A DNA stretch of 64,000 nucleotides from Scolanthus callimorphus (lineage: Eukaryota; Cnidaria; Anthozoa; Actiniaria; Edwardsiidae), in contig CM066919.1 of assembly GCA_033964015.1 (NCBI GenBank), forward strand, positions 806,001 to 870,000, written 5' to 3'. The notes under the pieces were generated by a model. That model did not search any database, was not told the origin of the DNA, and was given only the letters and a program-made list of their open reading frames with translations. This document shows, piece after piece, positions 37,164 through 48,589 of this stretch (position 1 is the first letter of the stretch; every line of letters starts with the position of its first letter). The translations under genes were made by a program, and so were the position numbers.

Positions 37164-39333
37164 TTAGGTGGCTCTTTTGGATTTGATGTACTGCATGATG
37201 ACATCATGGGCTTGGCTGTCAGTACCAATGTCCTAAAGAAAGAAAAATATGGTCAACAAAGTGGCAATACTACACTCAAATCTCACTAGTGCCTTCTTAT
37301 TTCAACTGTGCATAGGAAATATTTTTTATAATTCATTTGTTCTGACTAGCAAATCCTTATTTCATTTTTATATTGTGAAAACCATTTGCAACAGATTTAG
37401 CTGTAATGCCTCATGAAAATGAGCAGCAGCCAATCTAAATGTGTATCATTTGCCATCTCCTCAGACACTAAGTGATTCCGGTTAAGCTCTTGTCTTCAAA
37501 TGTGTCAGTAGAGGGAGCTTATTGTCATCATTGGAGATCACGTTAGACGACAGTGGTTAAACATGTTTTTTGTAATTCTCTAAAGCAACAAACTGGGTTA
37601 ACACAGCTTTCTTTGGCCGCACAACTATTGCTTAGCAACCACAAACATCACTAAGAGGTTTTGTAAAAGCTACTCATGCAGAGTTACTTAGATGTTCGAT
37701 ACAGGGAAGGCTTTAAAAACACAAGTCATTGTAGAGTTCACGGGATTATGAAAACCACAGTTAACGCTCAGCAGTTGAACAGGAAATATTCATTTCTCCT
37801 AAATCAATTTAATCTGTCTACACTGGATATGTGTAGTCACAAAAGAAACTAGTACTTAAATTATCTTGAAAATAAGCCCGGGTATATAAGATTTTGAGAT
37901 AGGCCTTTCAAAGCAACCCAGCAGACAGGTTAAGATAATACCATGTATGATTCTGATGGTAGCTCCACAGCTAGACATTTCATCAGACATGGGCATTTAG
38001 GGGCTTTTTCCCTCACCTTGACAACAACGCAGCTGCAACCCACAACTTTTCTGGCCTTGCCTTCCTTGTCGATCTTACAGAGTCCAGCCCATTCACCTAA
38101 CTTCTTGCTGTCATCGACCTGATGTACAATACAAATAGAATATTTTAGAACTGAGTCTCCTACTTGAAAAAAAAAACATTTGATCGCAAATAGCCAGTAA
38201 TTCTGAACAAAATAAGTGTAAGCAGAAGCAATCTATTATGGGCAAGTAAACATGTTTATTTCAGCATTTCTCCTCGGACATAAAGTGATTCCGGTTAAGC
38301 TCTTGTCCTCAGGAATGTCAGTAGAGGGAGCTTATTGTCATCTCTGGAGATCTTATGCAGAAGACAGACTAGCAACATTAAATAATTATTGAAATACTAG
38401 ACCTATAGAAGTGACAATTGCACTGTAGTGATGACAGATATAGGTATTTCAATAAGGCATACCTTAATGAGATTGATGCTGTGTTCAGCACAGAGAGCCT
38501 CAACAAGCTTGCAGTACATAGGCTCATCACAGTTATTGGCAAAGACACAAAGATGGGCCTGACGCCTAGGATAAGAATATTATCTGTATTATTTCGCTGA
38601 TATTATTTGAGCCCCCCAGAAGAAAAGGTCTCTAGATATACGTACACATATATTCGGCTCAAGAAATGGTTAGGAAAACCGCCCAAGGTTGTGGATGGCG
38701 GCAAAACAAAGCCAGTTTCTACCCAGGGTGATCCCTGGCAGTCATCAGCCAGCAAAATGCAGAGAAACGAGGCTTCTGCTAGCGGGGAATGCATTGTACG
38801 TAGAATACATGCACAAGCTAACAGTGCAATAACCTCTTTTTTTACTTATATTGCACTCAAATTAAGCCTTGTGCAGTATTTAAAAAAATTCTTGTTCATT
38901 GTACTAAAGTAAACAAAACACTAAAAAGTCTCTAACCCAAGAGAATACCTACATGTTGCTTCCCACGATCAAAGACATTTTATTTGCGAATTTTGTTCAT
39001 GGATTAAGGTCAAGTGTTTGGCCATCCAACGGTATTTTTCCTCGAATTTATCAGCCAAATAAAGCGAGGCATCTACGTTCTAAAGTCGAAAATAAACATG
39101 TCTCTTACTTGTCGAGCGCCTTCGCAGCCTCATGAAGTCCCCTTGCTAAACCATCGTGGATCAAGGCGGTCTTCAGCACTTCTTGTAGAGCACTGTTTAT
39201 ATCCATAGCTCCGCCAGCGGCGGCCTGAGTTGTATCATCTCTGAAATTAGTAACAACACATTGGATTGATGGAAAACAGAACAGAAATAACACGTGAATC
39301 TGTAGTGGAAACTCACCCTTCCGCGTCAGACAT
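37164..39333 (-). CDS. RPS12: 40S ribosomal protein S12 (eS12)
   Basis: Small-subunit ribosomal protein. Exons 39333-39317, 39240-39109, 38565-38463, 38118-38017, 37232-37164; all phases agree, 140 residues (human 132). Protein landmarks: [20 protein letters not shown] start, [77 protein letters not shown], and a QYIKSKRAT end. No frameshift. Introns 3 and 4 each contain a copy of a C/D-box snoRNA (annotated separately), in the sense orientation of the host, as expected for intron-processed snoRNAs. Intron 2 contains a MITE half-copy. Confidence 0.96.
37455..37538 (-). ncRNA. C/D-box snoRNA, SNORD100-like, RPS12 intron 4
   Basis: On the minus strand: terminal stem ATCTCC/GGAGAT, C box ATGATGA (37531-37525), D' box CTGA (37508-37505) and D box CTGA (37464-37461). 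The stretch before D' contains GCTCCCTCTA, complementary to the conserved 18S rRNA block AGAGGGAGC. From memory, vertebrate SNORD100 sits in an RPS12 intron and targets this 18S site (G436 in human). Conserved host and guide make the assignment likely. The guide before D (CCGGAATCACTTAGTGT) was not matched to a target. Confidence 0.85.
38269..38350 (-). ncRNA. Second C/D-box snoRNA copy, RPS12 intron 3
   Basis: A paralogue of the intron 4 snoRNA, with the same core: ACAATAAGCTCCCTCTACTG and GACAAGAGCTTAACCGGAAT. Stem TCTCC/GGAGA, C box GAGATGA (a weaker variant), D' CTGA intact, D box CCGA instead of CTGA. The 18S guide before D' is identical to the other copy. The altered C and D boxes suggest it may be weaker or decaying. 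Confidence 0.75.
38639..38792. mobile_element. Half-copy of the SIRT4-intron foldback element
   Basis: AGAAATGGTTAGGAAAACCG through GCTTCTGCTAGCGGGGAATG matches the right arm of the 35290-35660 element (AAGGTTGTGGATGGC is identical in both). Lies in RPS12 intron 2. Confidence 0.65.
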
Positions 39334-40448
39334 GGTGTTAAACTGCGGACGTCCTTACTAGAAAAAAATATATCGCAACAAAAGTGAAGAAAAAACATTT
39401 ATGTATCTAAAGATAGTGAGATGTGGGTAAAAATATAAAGGATGACAAAGATTTTTGACGATTTCTTACATGATACGTAAAGTGTTTCTTCTCAGTTTTG
39501 TTGCTTCATGCAAAGAGACCGTAAGGGACGAGTCACGTGATTATATTATTTGGTCCCCAGGCCCCTCACTGCAAAAACAAAGGATGCCCGACGACGGGAT
39601 GCCACTGCTCTTTTGTTTGCGGCCGATTTTTCATGGCTATCCATGTGAATTCCGAACACTTCCCATCCGTGTACCTTGGGAAATTCAGCTTTTCCCATGG
39701 TTGGGTTTCTGCAGACTTTCCCTGTGTAGGTCTATAATCTGCGAAGATGGCCAGGTACCCGCAATGCTGTTATAGCGGGTATGGCAGCGCTCTTGAAAGA
39801 GTTAAGGCTTGGTTTGGCAAACTGGGTTTGGTAAACGCGATTTTCATAATTCTGGGAACTCCAACTTTACATTTCCGTACGTTTTGCCTTCCGTCCATCA
39901 AACCTAAGTTTTGTTGGCATTTTATGGTAGAAAAAAAAAACTCTCAAAGCCTGGTGAAATCACCCAGAGCTGTTCACTCATTCGATTCACGGAAGCCAAA
40001 CCGCGGTTTGGTAGTCGACGTAGAGTTCGCATAATTATAAAAATTATGTCACTGCCTAATACAAGTATCCCCTTAATAGCATTTTCTTTTCTTTCTTATT
40101 TGTACTGATGCACGAAATTGTAACCAGGTTAATCTTTTTTCCCCTTTTTTCGTTACAAGGCCAAAATGAAGGAAGCAAGGCCAAAATTAAAGCGTTCTTT
40201 TTACATGCCCCAGAACTTATACAATTTTAACTGCTTCTCAATTGAACATTGAGTTCATCGCATCAGATGATAGCCAAATAGTGTTCGACGTTTCTATTTG
40301 CAGAGTTCGTTATAAACGAAGCGGTTTTCACTATTTCATTAACGCGTTTTCTGTAAACAAAGATTTGGGAATAGCTTAAAATTAGATTGGTTTCCTATTG
40401 AAGTGAACGGCTGGTGAACGGTCATTTGGCGGGCTCTCCCGGTGTGCT

Positions 40449-40762
40449 CCGGTACACCATAGTTTATAGAGGGGAATGGTTAGGAAGCCCGGCAAACTTC
40501 AAAGGAACAACACAATAGCGTGGGTTGGATGTTCAGAGGGGCTATCACGTGACATTGAGAGTGCACAATCTTTTGTTTCAAGCTGATATGATGTGCGTAG
40601 GTGAAAGTACACTTGCATCTTATTGGCTGGATTTTGGTACTCATGTACCGTGACAGTGCACAGACAAAAGGATTCCACAGAAAAACTGAACAAAGAGATA
40701 GTACAATAACAGGGTGTCAGGTTTCCTAACCATTCCACTCGATTAACTTTGGGTACACCGTA
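40449..40762. mobile_element. TIR element, about 310 bp
   Basis: GGAATGGTTAGGAAGCC near 40475 is matched inverted by GGTTTCCTAACCATTCC near 40720, and the outer GGTACACC and GGTGTACC ends also pair. No ORF of interest. Confidence 0.6.
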
Positions 40763-42524
40763 TATTACTAACATCCATGGCGGGAATAAGTTGTGCGCTG
40801 CTCTATAGTAATGTTATTTATATCGGGGATCATATAAAAATAGGTCTTTTTGACACAAGGAACATATTGGAAAATTAACATATTTTTGGCGCCAGTAATT
40901 ATGAAGGCAAACAGGATTTTTGTCAGAATATGGTTGTTGCCTTGCCTTTATTTGGAAATACTTCTACAAGGTAAACAGGCAATGAATAGAGGAAACCGCG
41001 GGAAGGTTTTTTTTTTTAGAGAAAATTCACCTTTCAGCAAGATGAAAGAAAGACGTAGCTGAATCCGGGCATTTGCTCAGTTCAAAGTGCGAATAAGGAG
41101 TTTAACTTACCTGCCTTATTGTAAAAGGTAAGAGAAATAACAATCTAATAATTGATGATACATTTTTCATAACTCTCGTTTGACATACAAGTGAAATTCT
41201 CAATGTTTCATTTAACAAACACAGAAAACACACAAAGAAACGTTTACAAAAGTGAAGGGATTGCAGGACCGTAGCGGGAGTCTTTTGAAGGGATTCGTTT
41301 TCCTTATTTTTCACAGAAGGGTTTCCTTTTTGCCCGTTTTCCTGGCCTTTTACAGTATGTTTATTCAGTCTTGGTTCTAGTGTATGAGCTAAAATGTATA
41401 GCTTTTGGGATTCAGGGGGTTTGTCAAACCCTTCGGATTCCCTGGCTTGGAATCGTCCTGAAATTCACATAAGATTTTATTTTCATGTATTACTTCTTTC
41501 TTTTTCTTGTTAACTTGCTATTCAGTTTAGGATAGCAGATAGCAAATTGCAATTACTTCATCTTTGCTTCAAGATGACCGGAACAAACTTTCTTTCTTTC
41601 TAGCAATTCCATGGTTGAAAGACCTTTCGACAGTGTCTGTTTTTCAGAAAGGCGGAAAGATATATTCAATTTCCGCAATACACCCGTAGAATACGTGCTA
41701 AGTTATCATTGAAATCGCCAAGAACATTGAGCTTTTTAGTGAGATTCCACGACGCCGTGTAGGCTATTTCATTGTTGGGTAAAAAGACATCAGGTAAACT
41801 TGGAAACCAGCATCTTCGTAAGTGAAGACAACTTATCTAAACTACTTAACTTTAACAACTTATCTAAACTTCTTTTCGTAATTCTGCGAAACTCCCACTT
41901 AACATTTCTGAACGCCAAACTGCGTTTTGGTTTCGTCCATCAAACTTTTCGAGAAAGGCATGGACTTTTTCCATGCTTTGTCAAAGTTTCGTTTGTATTT
42001 TATGGTGAAAAATTTGGTTTCGAAGCCTAGGTAATCCTTATTAGTTCAAAACAACTTCTAAAGGCCTGCGTGATGGCATCCAGAGTTGCGTCCACTTATT
42101 TGATTGAGGAAAGCCAGCCATACCGCGGTTTGTTAGTTGGCGTAGAGTTCCTGTGTACATGGTTTCTGTCATTATAGCGGAGCTCCTTAGCGGCCGAAGG
42201 CCGCAGAGCGGAGCACCATGTGTATCGCAGGAAGAATACAATAGAACTCCCGTATACGATCGACTTCATTTTTCATGGTTCAGCGGTATTCCCATTTGGG
42301 TATCGGGGGCGCGTCCGTGTCTGCGCGCCCTTACCACAGGCAACCCAAAAACCGTATTTTATTTCGACGGGAAAATACTGCTCGTCCATTAACAGAAAAA
42401 TATGCAACCGGGAGCTCCGCTTGTAGCCAGTGGCTAAATCTATATATTATAAATACCTAGTTTTAGTATAATTACTCAAGCGATTCCGCGCGCTGATTGG
42501 TCGAGACGTTCGTCATATTTTGCT

Positions 42525-42717
42525 TTAGTCAAATCACACTAGTGGTCTATTGTCAATGCTACGTTCTGATTGGTTGAGCTACTAGTAGGCTATAAGTTAT
42601 AGCCTACTAGTATAGCGAAAAGTGTTAGATTTTCAAGAAAGATAAAAAAATTGCAAATGACCTGACCAGAAAACGTTTTTGGCTATAAAAATTGACCTAC
42701 TAGTGTGATTTGACTAA
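42525..42717. mobile_element. 193-bp MITE with internal palindrome
   Basis: Perfect terminal inverted repeat TTAGTCAAATCACACTAGT / ACTAGTGTGATTTGACTAA. An internal palindrome, ACTAGTAGGCTATAA / TTATAGCCTACTAGT, lies at about 42581-42612. Confidence 0.7.
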
Positions 42718-43300
42718 GGCCACGAGGAAGAGAGAGATAACCGTCCTCGGAGTCAATATAATAGCCCATTCGGTCCAGAGACAAACATTTCCTATAAACT
42801 ACGAAAGTATTTAATGGATTTACTTGGTAAGCGTAGTTTTCGAATGAGTTTGTAAAATATTTGTAGAATATGGTTATTTGATGGTTTCTTTGAATACTGG
42901 CGACTATACTAATTATTAATTTATTATTTAGAATTTAGAATCTATTTTATAGACTGTAAGAGTGTCTTGTGAACATGGGGTTCAAAGCGCGCATATGCGA
43001 AGGCGGCGCAGATTTCCGTCACCTTTATGTTTTCTCGAAAAATTAAATATCTACTATCTAAACATTAAGATGCTTTTACTCCTGTGTGCTTCGGACATCA
43101 ACCAATAGGTGATTGAGGCACGAGGGACGAGCATCCCACGTGCGTTTATTCACATAATATTTGATTGCTTTTATAAAATAGCTTTGCATCTGACGTGCGT
43201 TTATGTGAGAATACACAGCTCTCAACCAATCAGAGCGCGCGTACTATCTTAGCTATTTTATATCTTTTCATTCACAGCCAAATGAACTCCGATAGCCACA

Positions 43301-45018
43301 ATGCAGCCATACATCTCGATGTTACAAGTTGTCAAATGCCTGATTATTATAATACGGATTCGCCAATCACAGGGAATGGCATCATCCCTAGTACACGTGA
43401 CACAAAATCAGAAACTCTTGGACTGCGTTATAAAAGGCCAGCGGACTAACAGTATAATGGAATGCGCGCACCTTTGTGTGGTGACGCCGACTTGCGACTC
43501 TTTAAATTTCTTGGCAGAAACCGCTGACATGGGCACGTGTGAGTTGAATAAGATTCAGACAGAACTGGATCACCAGACGTGGGGTATGAAGGATGGTCCT
43601 ACGGACGACTCATTAGTGAAGGTATGGAATGTCGGTATTTGTAGGAAGCGTATGAGAAGCAAATTACACCTAAAACCGTTGCATCGCGACTCACGTTTTC
43701 AAAAAAATCAAATTATGTTTTGATTTTGGACTTTGCTGTTCCGCCAATCAAACTATCTGAGCCAATGAAACTCTTGTCCTGTTTCGCCTAGTGCAGTCAA
43801 CTGGCTTCCCACTGAACACGCGGCCTTCCCTCTGAACTAAAACCAGACACATCGCGACAGAAAGCCAGGCGACTGCACTCGGTTCACTAGGCAAAACAGG
43901 GTAAGAATCTGATCGGCTCATAAAATGTGACTGGCGGAACAGCAAAACCAAAAACAAATCGATGTTTTGAAAACGCGGGTCGCGATGCAACGCTTTTAGC
44001 TGCAAAACAAGAGCCAATGTTTCTTTAATGGCTGGTCTACACGCGGACGTAAAGTCTTGTATGCTTGCGTTGCATCCTGGTAGTTGTGATACATCTCAAA
44101 AGAAATTAGAGCGCGCGCTTATAGCCGGAAGAGATGGAATACAAGTAACGATGATTTTTTTTAAAACCTCACAGATAAGTTATTCATGTTCACCACTTTG
44201 GGTGCGTCTGGCAGGGAGGGCCCTGTGGATACTTCACTGTACCAAGGCACAAGCCTTGATGGGAAGGTCCAGTTAAACAACGGAATCCAAATATGGACTG
44301 TCCCTCAAACCGGAAGTTACGTCATCAAAGCGCTAGGTGCTTCCGGCGGAAATGGAACATTTACTGACCCAGCAGTGTGGAGATTAGGAGGCAAGGGCGC
44401 TAGTATACAAGGACAAGTTTTTGTGCGACGGAATGAGAAATTAAAGATTCTCGTGGGCCAGCAGGGCCATGCTCTGATGGAGTTCGCACATCACCCTGGG
44501 AGTGGGGGTGGGGGAAGTTTTGTCACCCTCATGGACAATACCCCGCTTGTTATCGCAGGGGGTGGGGGTGGGGGGACCATATCAGGGATAGGTTCTGATG
44601 ACGGCGATCCAGGTCAGGCAGGGGGGAACGGGACTCAAGGAGGGGGGTGGGGAGGGAAGGGAGGTCGCTTAATTCAGGAGGGGTCGGATAATTTGAATGG
44701 GGGAGGGGGAGGAGGGTTATATGAGGGAGGAAAGAACGGAGGTTTTATGGCTGAGGGTGGTCAGAGTTTTCTTTCCGGAGCTAAGGGGGGTAACAATAAA
44801 GTTGCGAAAAATGGAGGGGGTGTTGGGGGATTTGGGGGAGGGGGAGCCTGTAATGGTGATCCAGGGGAGGGGGTGGGTATTCAGGGGGCGGGGTCAGGAG
44901 GGGCGATAGTTACTCTATAGGAGGTGGGGGAGGATCTTATAACGCAGGCAAGGAGCAGATCAACCAAGCGGGTGTCAATCACGGGGACGGGAGGGTTATC
45001 ATTAAACTTATCGACTAG
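43301..45018 (+). CDS. Secreted PAN plus ALK-like glycine-rich protein, paralogue 1
   Basis: Exon 1 about 43301-43621 encodes a hydrophobic N-terminus (MLQVVKCLIIIIRI region) and a PAN/apple-like module: RTNSIMECAHLC, TCDSLNF, TCELNK (four spaced Cys). Exon 2 44175-45018 (acceptor CTCACAG) encodes FTTLGASGREGPVD, IQIWTVPQTGSYVIKALGAS, LKILVGQQG, then Gly-rich runs and a RVIIKLID end. This matches the extracellular glycine-rich domain of ALK/LTK receptors; no transmembrane or kinase part follows. The frame breaks at 44864-44867: one more G gives a reading through YSGGG...GGGGGSYNAGKE to the TAG at 45016. Exon 1 as drawn ends in phase 0 while exon 2 needs phase 1, so another missing base or an extra small exon is likely. 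Function unknown. Confidence 0.75.
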
Positions 45019-45766
45019 CCAAGAGAGTCATGCAAAAACATAACACTTCGTAATAGAGCGGATTTCTGATGAGCGTCGGAAGTGAATCAGCGTTTTCTAC
45101 ACGTTTTTATTGATCGATGTCTCGGGTCTTTGTGTAGTCAGCCAATCAGAATGCGTAGAGAAAAACAAAACACACATTCCTATTCATTGAGGTCTTGAGT
45201 CTTTGTTTAGTCAGCCAATCAGAATGCGTAGAAAAAAACAAAAACACAGCGACTCTTATTTTCTTGGAACACGTATAAACACAAGTCGCGCGTAGTTATT
45301 TCGCCTCCTGATTGTTTGTTGTTGAATGGGTTTCGATACTGATTGGCTAAAGTGTATTTGCTTTGCTTTTAATTTTCGACACCCATCTGATACACGCTCT
45401 AGTGATTTACGAATACAGTAAACTAGGAGATAATAGTTCACGGGGAATGGGAGAATACGTTTACAGAACTAGAAGTTATTTAAAGAAGTCGCAAAAGTAA
45501 GTAGGAGGTTCCGTCACTGTTCACGACAACAACTAAGAAGTGAACAATAATTTATCCAGATTATTTAGACAAAACAGCAATCATTTAAAACAAGTTCAAT
45601 TGTACTTGCCAAACATAGTACCAAACATAGGGAACGGGGAGTAGTTCTAGTCGCAAGTTGCCGCCACAATATTTCTTAATTAAAAGTTGATCAAAAAATT
45701 GCTGAATCTTGTCAGACTCTCACTCAAATGTTACTGTTTTTTCCGTGGTGAGTGTTTCCGACTACT

Positions 45767-45945
45767 AGAGCAGATTTCATATGACTGTGAAAAGTGTCGC
45801 GGTACGGCGCGGTACTGTCGCGGTGGCGGTACGGAACCTGGCCTGCTGTAGATACCGAATGGAATCACTTTGTCGCAGGAGGTCACGGTCGCGGTGCGGA
45901 ACAACTTTGTCGCAGAACTTTTCACAGTCATACGAAATCTGCTCT
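45767..45945. mobile_element. GC-rich 179-bp MITE, copy A
   Basis: TIRs AGAGCAGATTTCATATGACT and AGTCATACGAAATCTGCTCT enclose GC-rich degenerate repeats of GTCGCGGTACGG type. A homologous copy is at 60857-61032, and related ends occur at 13287-13565. Confidence 0.7.
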
Positions 45946-47734
45946 ATACAAATTGAAATCTACTCTAAAACTTTTCGCGCCCTTACTTCAGAATCACGAC
46001 TCATCACACCTCCCATGATGCACTGCAGGATGAGAGGGCGTCTTTACGCTTGATTCCGGCATAAGATCGCAAAAGGAAGGAAGGACTCATGTTCATGCAA
46101 CGCGGCCGTGGTAAACAAACCAAACGTACAAGGCGTCCCTCGCTTTGCCCTGTTCTGTTGCGCGCAAACTCGAAGAACGTTCACAATGGCAGTCAAACGC
46201 GCACGGCAGTGAGATGAACTATGTTTAAATGTGCCAAGAAAATGACGAGCTTCAAACGCTCACAAAGAGGCTCCGAAGTGTTCGTATCATACGAAACGGT
46301 CGACAGGCATTCTTTAAAGAAAGATACCGCAAAAGAACGGTGCAGAGAAGGGATCAAACACGATTAAAACAGAGAAATTCCAGGCTTAAAAGTTAACGAG
46401 CGGGTTTTCACTCAATTTTAAGTCCTAAAGCCCTTGCTTGGGCATAAACGATTAAAGTATTACTAGTACGAAATCGTTGCTTTGCTGTTTTATACCATAA
46501 TCTTGGCCTAACCCACATCAACTACCAAGCTGGAACCGAAAACCATAATGGCGGCCAGCAAAAGTCATCTTTTTTAAGGCTGAAAAAGCTCAACTAAAAT
46601 TCCCTATTTCGATCTTCTAGCAACTAAAGCAAACTCCGCAATGTGTAATGACTATTTGGGTTAAATTTTTTTACAGAAAGGAAGCATTTGAATTTCGTGC
46701 TAGTGCCACTTTAAAATCTCATGTGCATGGTTTGTAATTGTTGACAAGCACATCTCACAGGATCTGATAACTTGTAGCAATGCGCCCTAATATACAAATA
46801 ACAAGGCACTGACATAATCAAAAACGTCAATTCAGAGTTGATGCGACATAATAACGCATTGTTATCTAAAGAGCAAATAAATATTGTTAATTCAATATAC
46901 AGATACAAATAAACAAGCAATAATGTTTTTATTATATATTCTGAGATTGATATTGGTGGCTGAGCAACACTGTACTTCCGAACAAAATTAATTTCTATTT
47001 ACACTGTCCATTTTAGCAATTCGATTGTTTGTTTTGTAAGCTTATAAAAAAACTTCGACCGCCATTGGTTAGGAAAAAAGAAATATATAAGGAGCATTTG
47101 ATTTAATTTTTAGTGCGGCAGATTGTTAATGGGATCCATTTACTGGGAATGAAAACGTACGTCAAGTTGTTCTCGGTGGTAAGTCATAGTTTCAAATAAA
47201 AAGGTAAGTTGAAATAAGTGTAGGTTTAAGTTTCAATTTTCCAACTTTAACATGCTAATTGACGAGGGACCTAATCGAAAAACGTGTACCAATACGAGCG
47301 CCGTGACTAGAGCAGACCCAGGAATGGCGCCGAGGCAATTTTCCCTTTCGTAGACGATCGTTGAACAGCAATTTTCACTTTTCACTTAGTTTCAATTAAA
47401 AAGGTAAGAAGTGACAATTTGAAGTAGATGGAGGTTTTAAGTTTGAATTTTCAAACTTCATTCACATATTAATTCACAGATTAGTCGGAAAAAAACGTGA
47501 ACCAAGAGTGTGAGCACAGCCACGGGACAATTTTACATTTCATTGCCTTTTGGACGGCACGATTAGTTTGCTTAGTCTCAATAAAGTAAAATGAAAAGGA
47601 TCTTTTTAAATTCTTCCCTGTCTCGAACCCTATAACTAACCTGTTACCTTGGTTTGAGACGCTTTTTAGAGTCTTTCTTGGTGTTGCAAGATGTATTGTA
47701 TTTTGGATTGGAGCTATTGTATTCCATCTTATTA

Positions 47735-47948
47735 GCTGTATTCACACTAGAGACGGAAAACTCGTCTGAGACGAGTTTCTCGCCTTGAATATGGTTCCCT
47801 GTTCTTCTGTGATCACGCGAAAACAATTTTATTGAAGAAGAAAGTTTAGACAGATAACAAGCAAGTGTTTCTGAGTAGAATTGACATAAGACAGGAACTT
47901 TTTCTGACTCGTCTGAGACGAGTTTTCCGTCTCTAGTGTGAATACAGC
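47735..47948. mobile_element. 214-bp MITE with ~41-bp perfect TIR and TA duplication
   Basis: Left end GCTGTATTCACACTAGAGAC continues CGGAAAACTCGTCTGAGACGAG; the right end is its exact inverse, ending GTGAATACAGC. TA flanks both sides, as for Tc1/mariner-like insertions. The inner end of each TIR, CTCGTCTGAGACGAG, is itself a palindrome. Confidence 0.8.
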
Positions 47949-48589
47949 TATTTCGTTCTACGGTCTTTTGTCTTTATGCCTCTGGTGCTTGCAACACCAA
48001 GAAAGAGCCGCTTTTTATATAGAATTGAAGAATATTTTACGTAGTGTATAAAACACGAGCAGGAGTACTTTATCGGGAGTTTTAGGCACGAGGGCGCAGC
48101 CCGAGGCTATATGTGAATGATAATAGCTAATTGCTAAAGAACTCTCCGGTACAGGCATCGACCGTTTACGAAAGTGAAATGCGCGGCGCCGAGCAGCGTG
48201 TTGGTGATTTACCCGTCCTTACAATGGCTTGGTGGTACACAAAAACAGTTAGCAAAGCACCGTTAGCAAATATATGTATCTTAGCTAGCCAACTATTCTG
48301 CGATAATTCATTAGCAAATATTGCGTGTTATTTTTTTCCACGGTAACGAATTTTGCATTCTGATTGGTTCTCAGAGCGCGCGTCACGGTAACCATTTGCG
48401 CGCGCTTGTTTTCGTCTAAAAAATCAAATTTTAGAGTTGGAAAAAATAAATAAGTTATTTACCGGCTTTAGGTCGGTGGGAAAAACTGTGACCTCGGCCT
48501 GGAAAATGTTGACCTCGGCCTCCGGCTTTCTCTTGCATTTCCTCGGACAATTTTCTGAGTAATCTATAATTTGCAGGTTTAAACCAAAC

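Larger units (their letters stand above)
39400..43280. other. Intergenic, no gene supported
   Basis: Several short ORFs occur but none shows a domain or consistent splice structure. A dispersed repeat is present twice: about 39831-40033 and 41868-42150 share TTTGGTTTCGTCCATCAAAC-like, TTTTATGGT(A/G)(G/A)AAA and ACCGCGGTTTG(G/T)TAGT motifs in the same order. Two TIR elements (40449 and 42525) are listed separately. Confidence 0.45.
45019..48589. other. Intergenic between paralogues 1 and 2
   Basis: No gene found. Contains two ~70-bp direct repeats at about 45114-45250 (GTCAGCCAATCAGAATGCGT twice), two TIR elements (45767, 47735), and a diverged pair of ~200-bp blocks at about 47190-47300 and 47390-47490 (AAAAAGGTAAG..., TTTAAGTTT(C/G)AATTTTC). 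CCAAT-like ATTGG motifs are frequent. None is assignable to a promoter. Confidence 0.45.
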
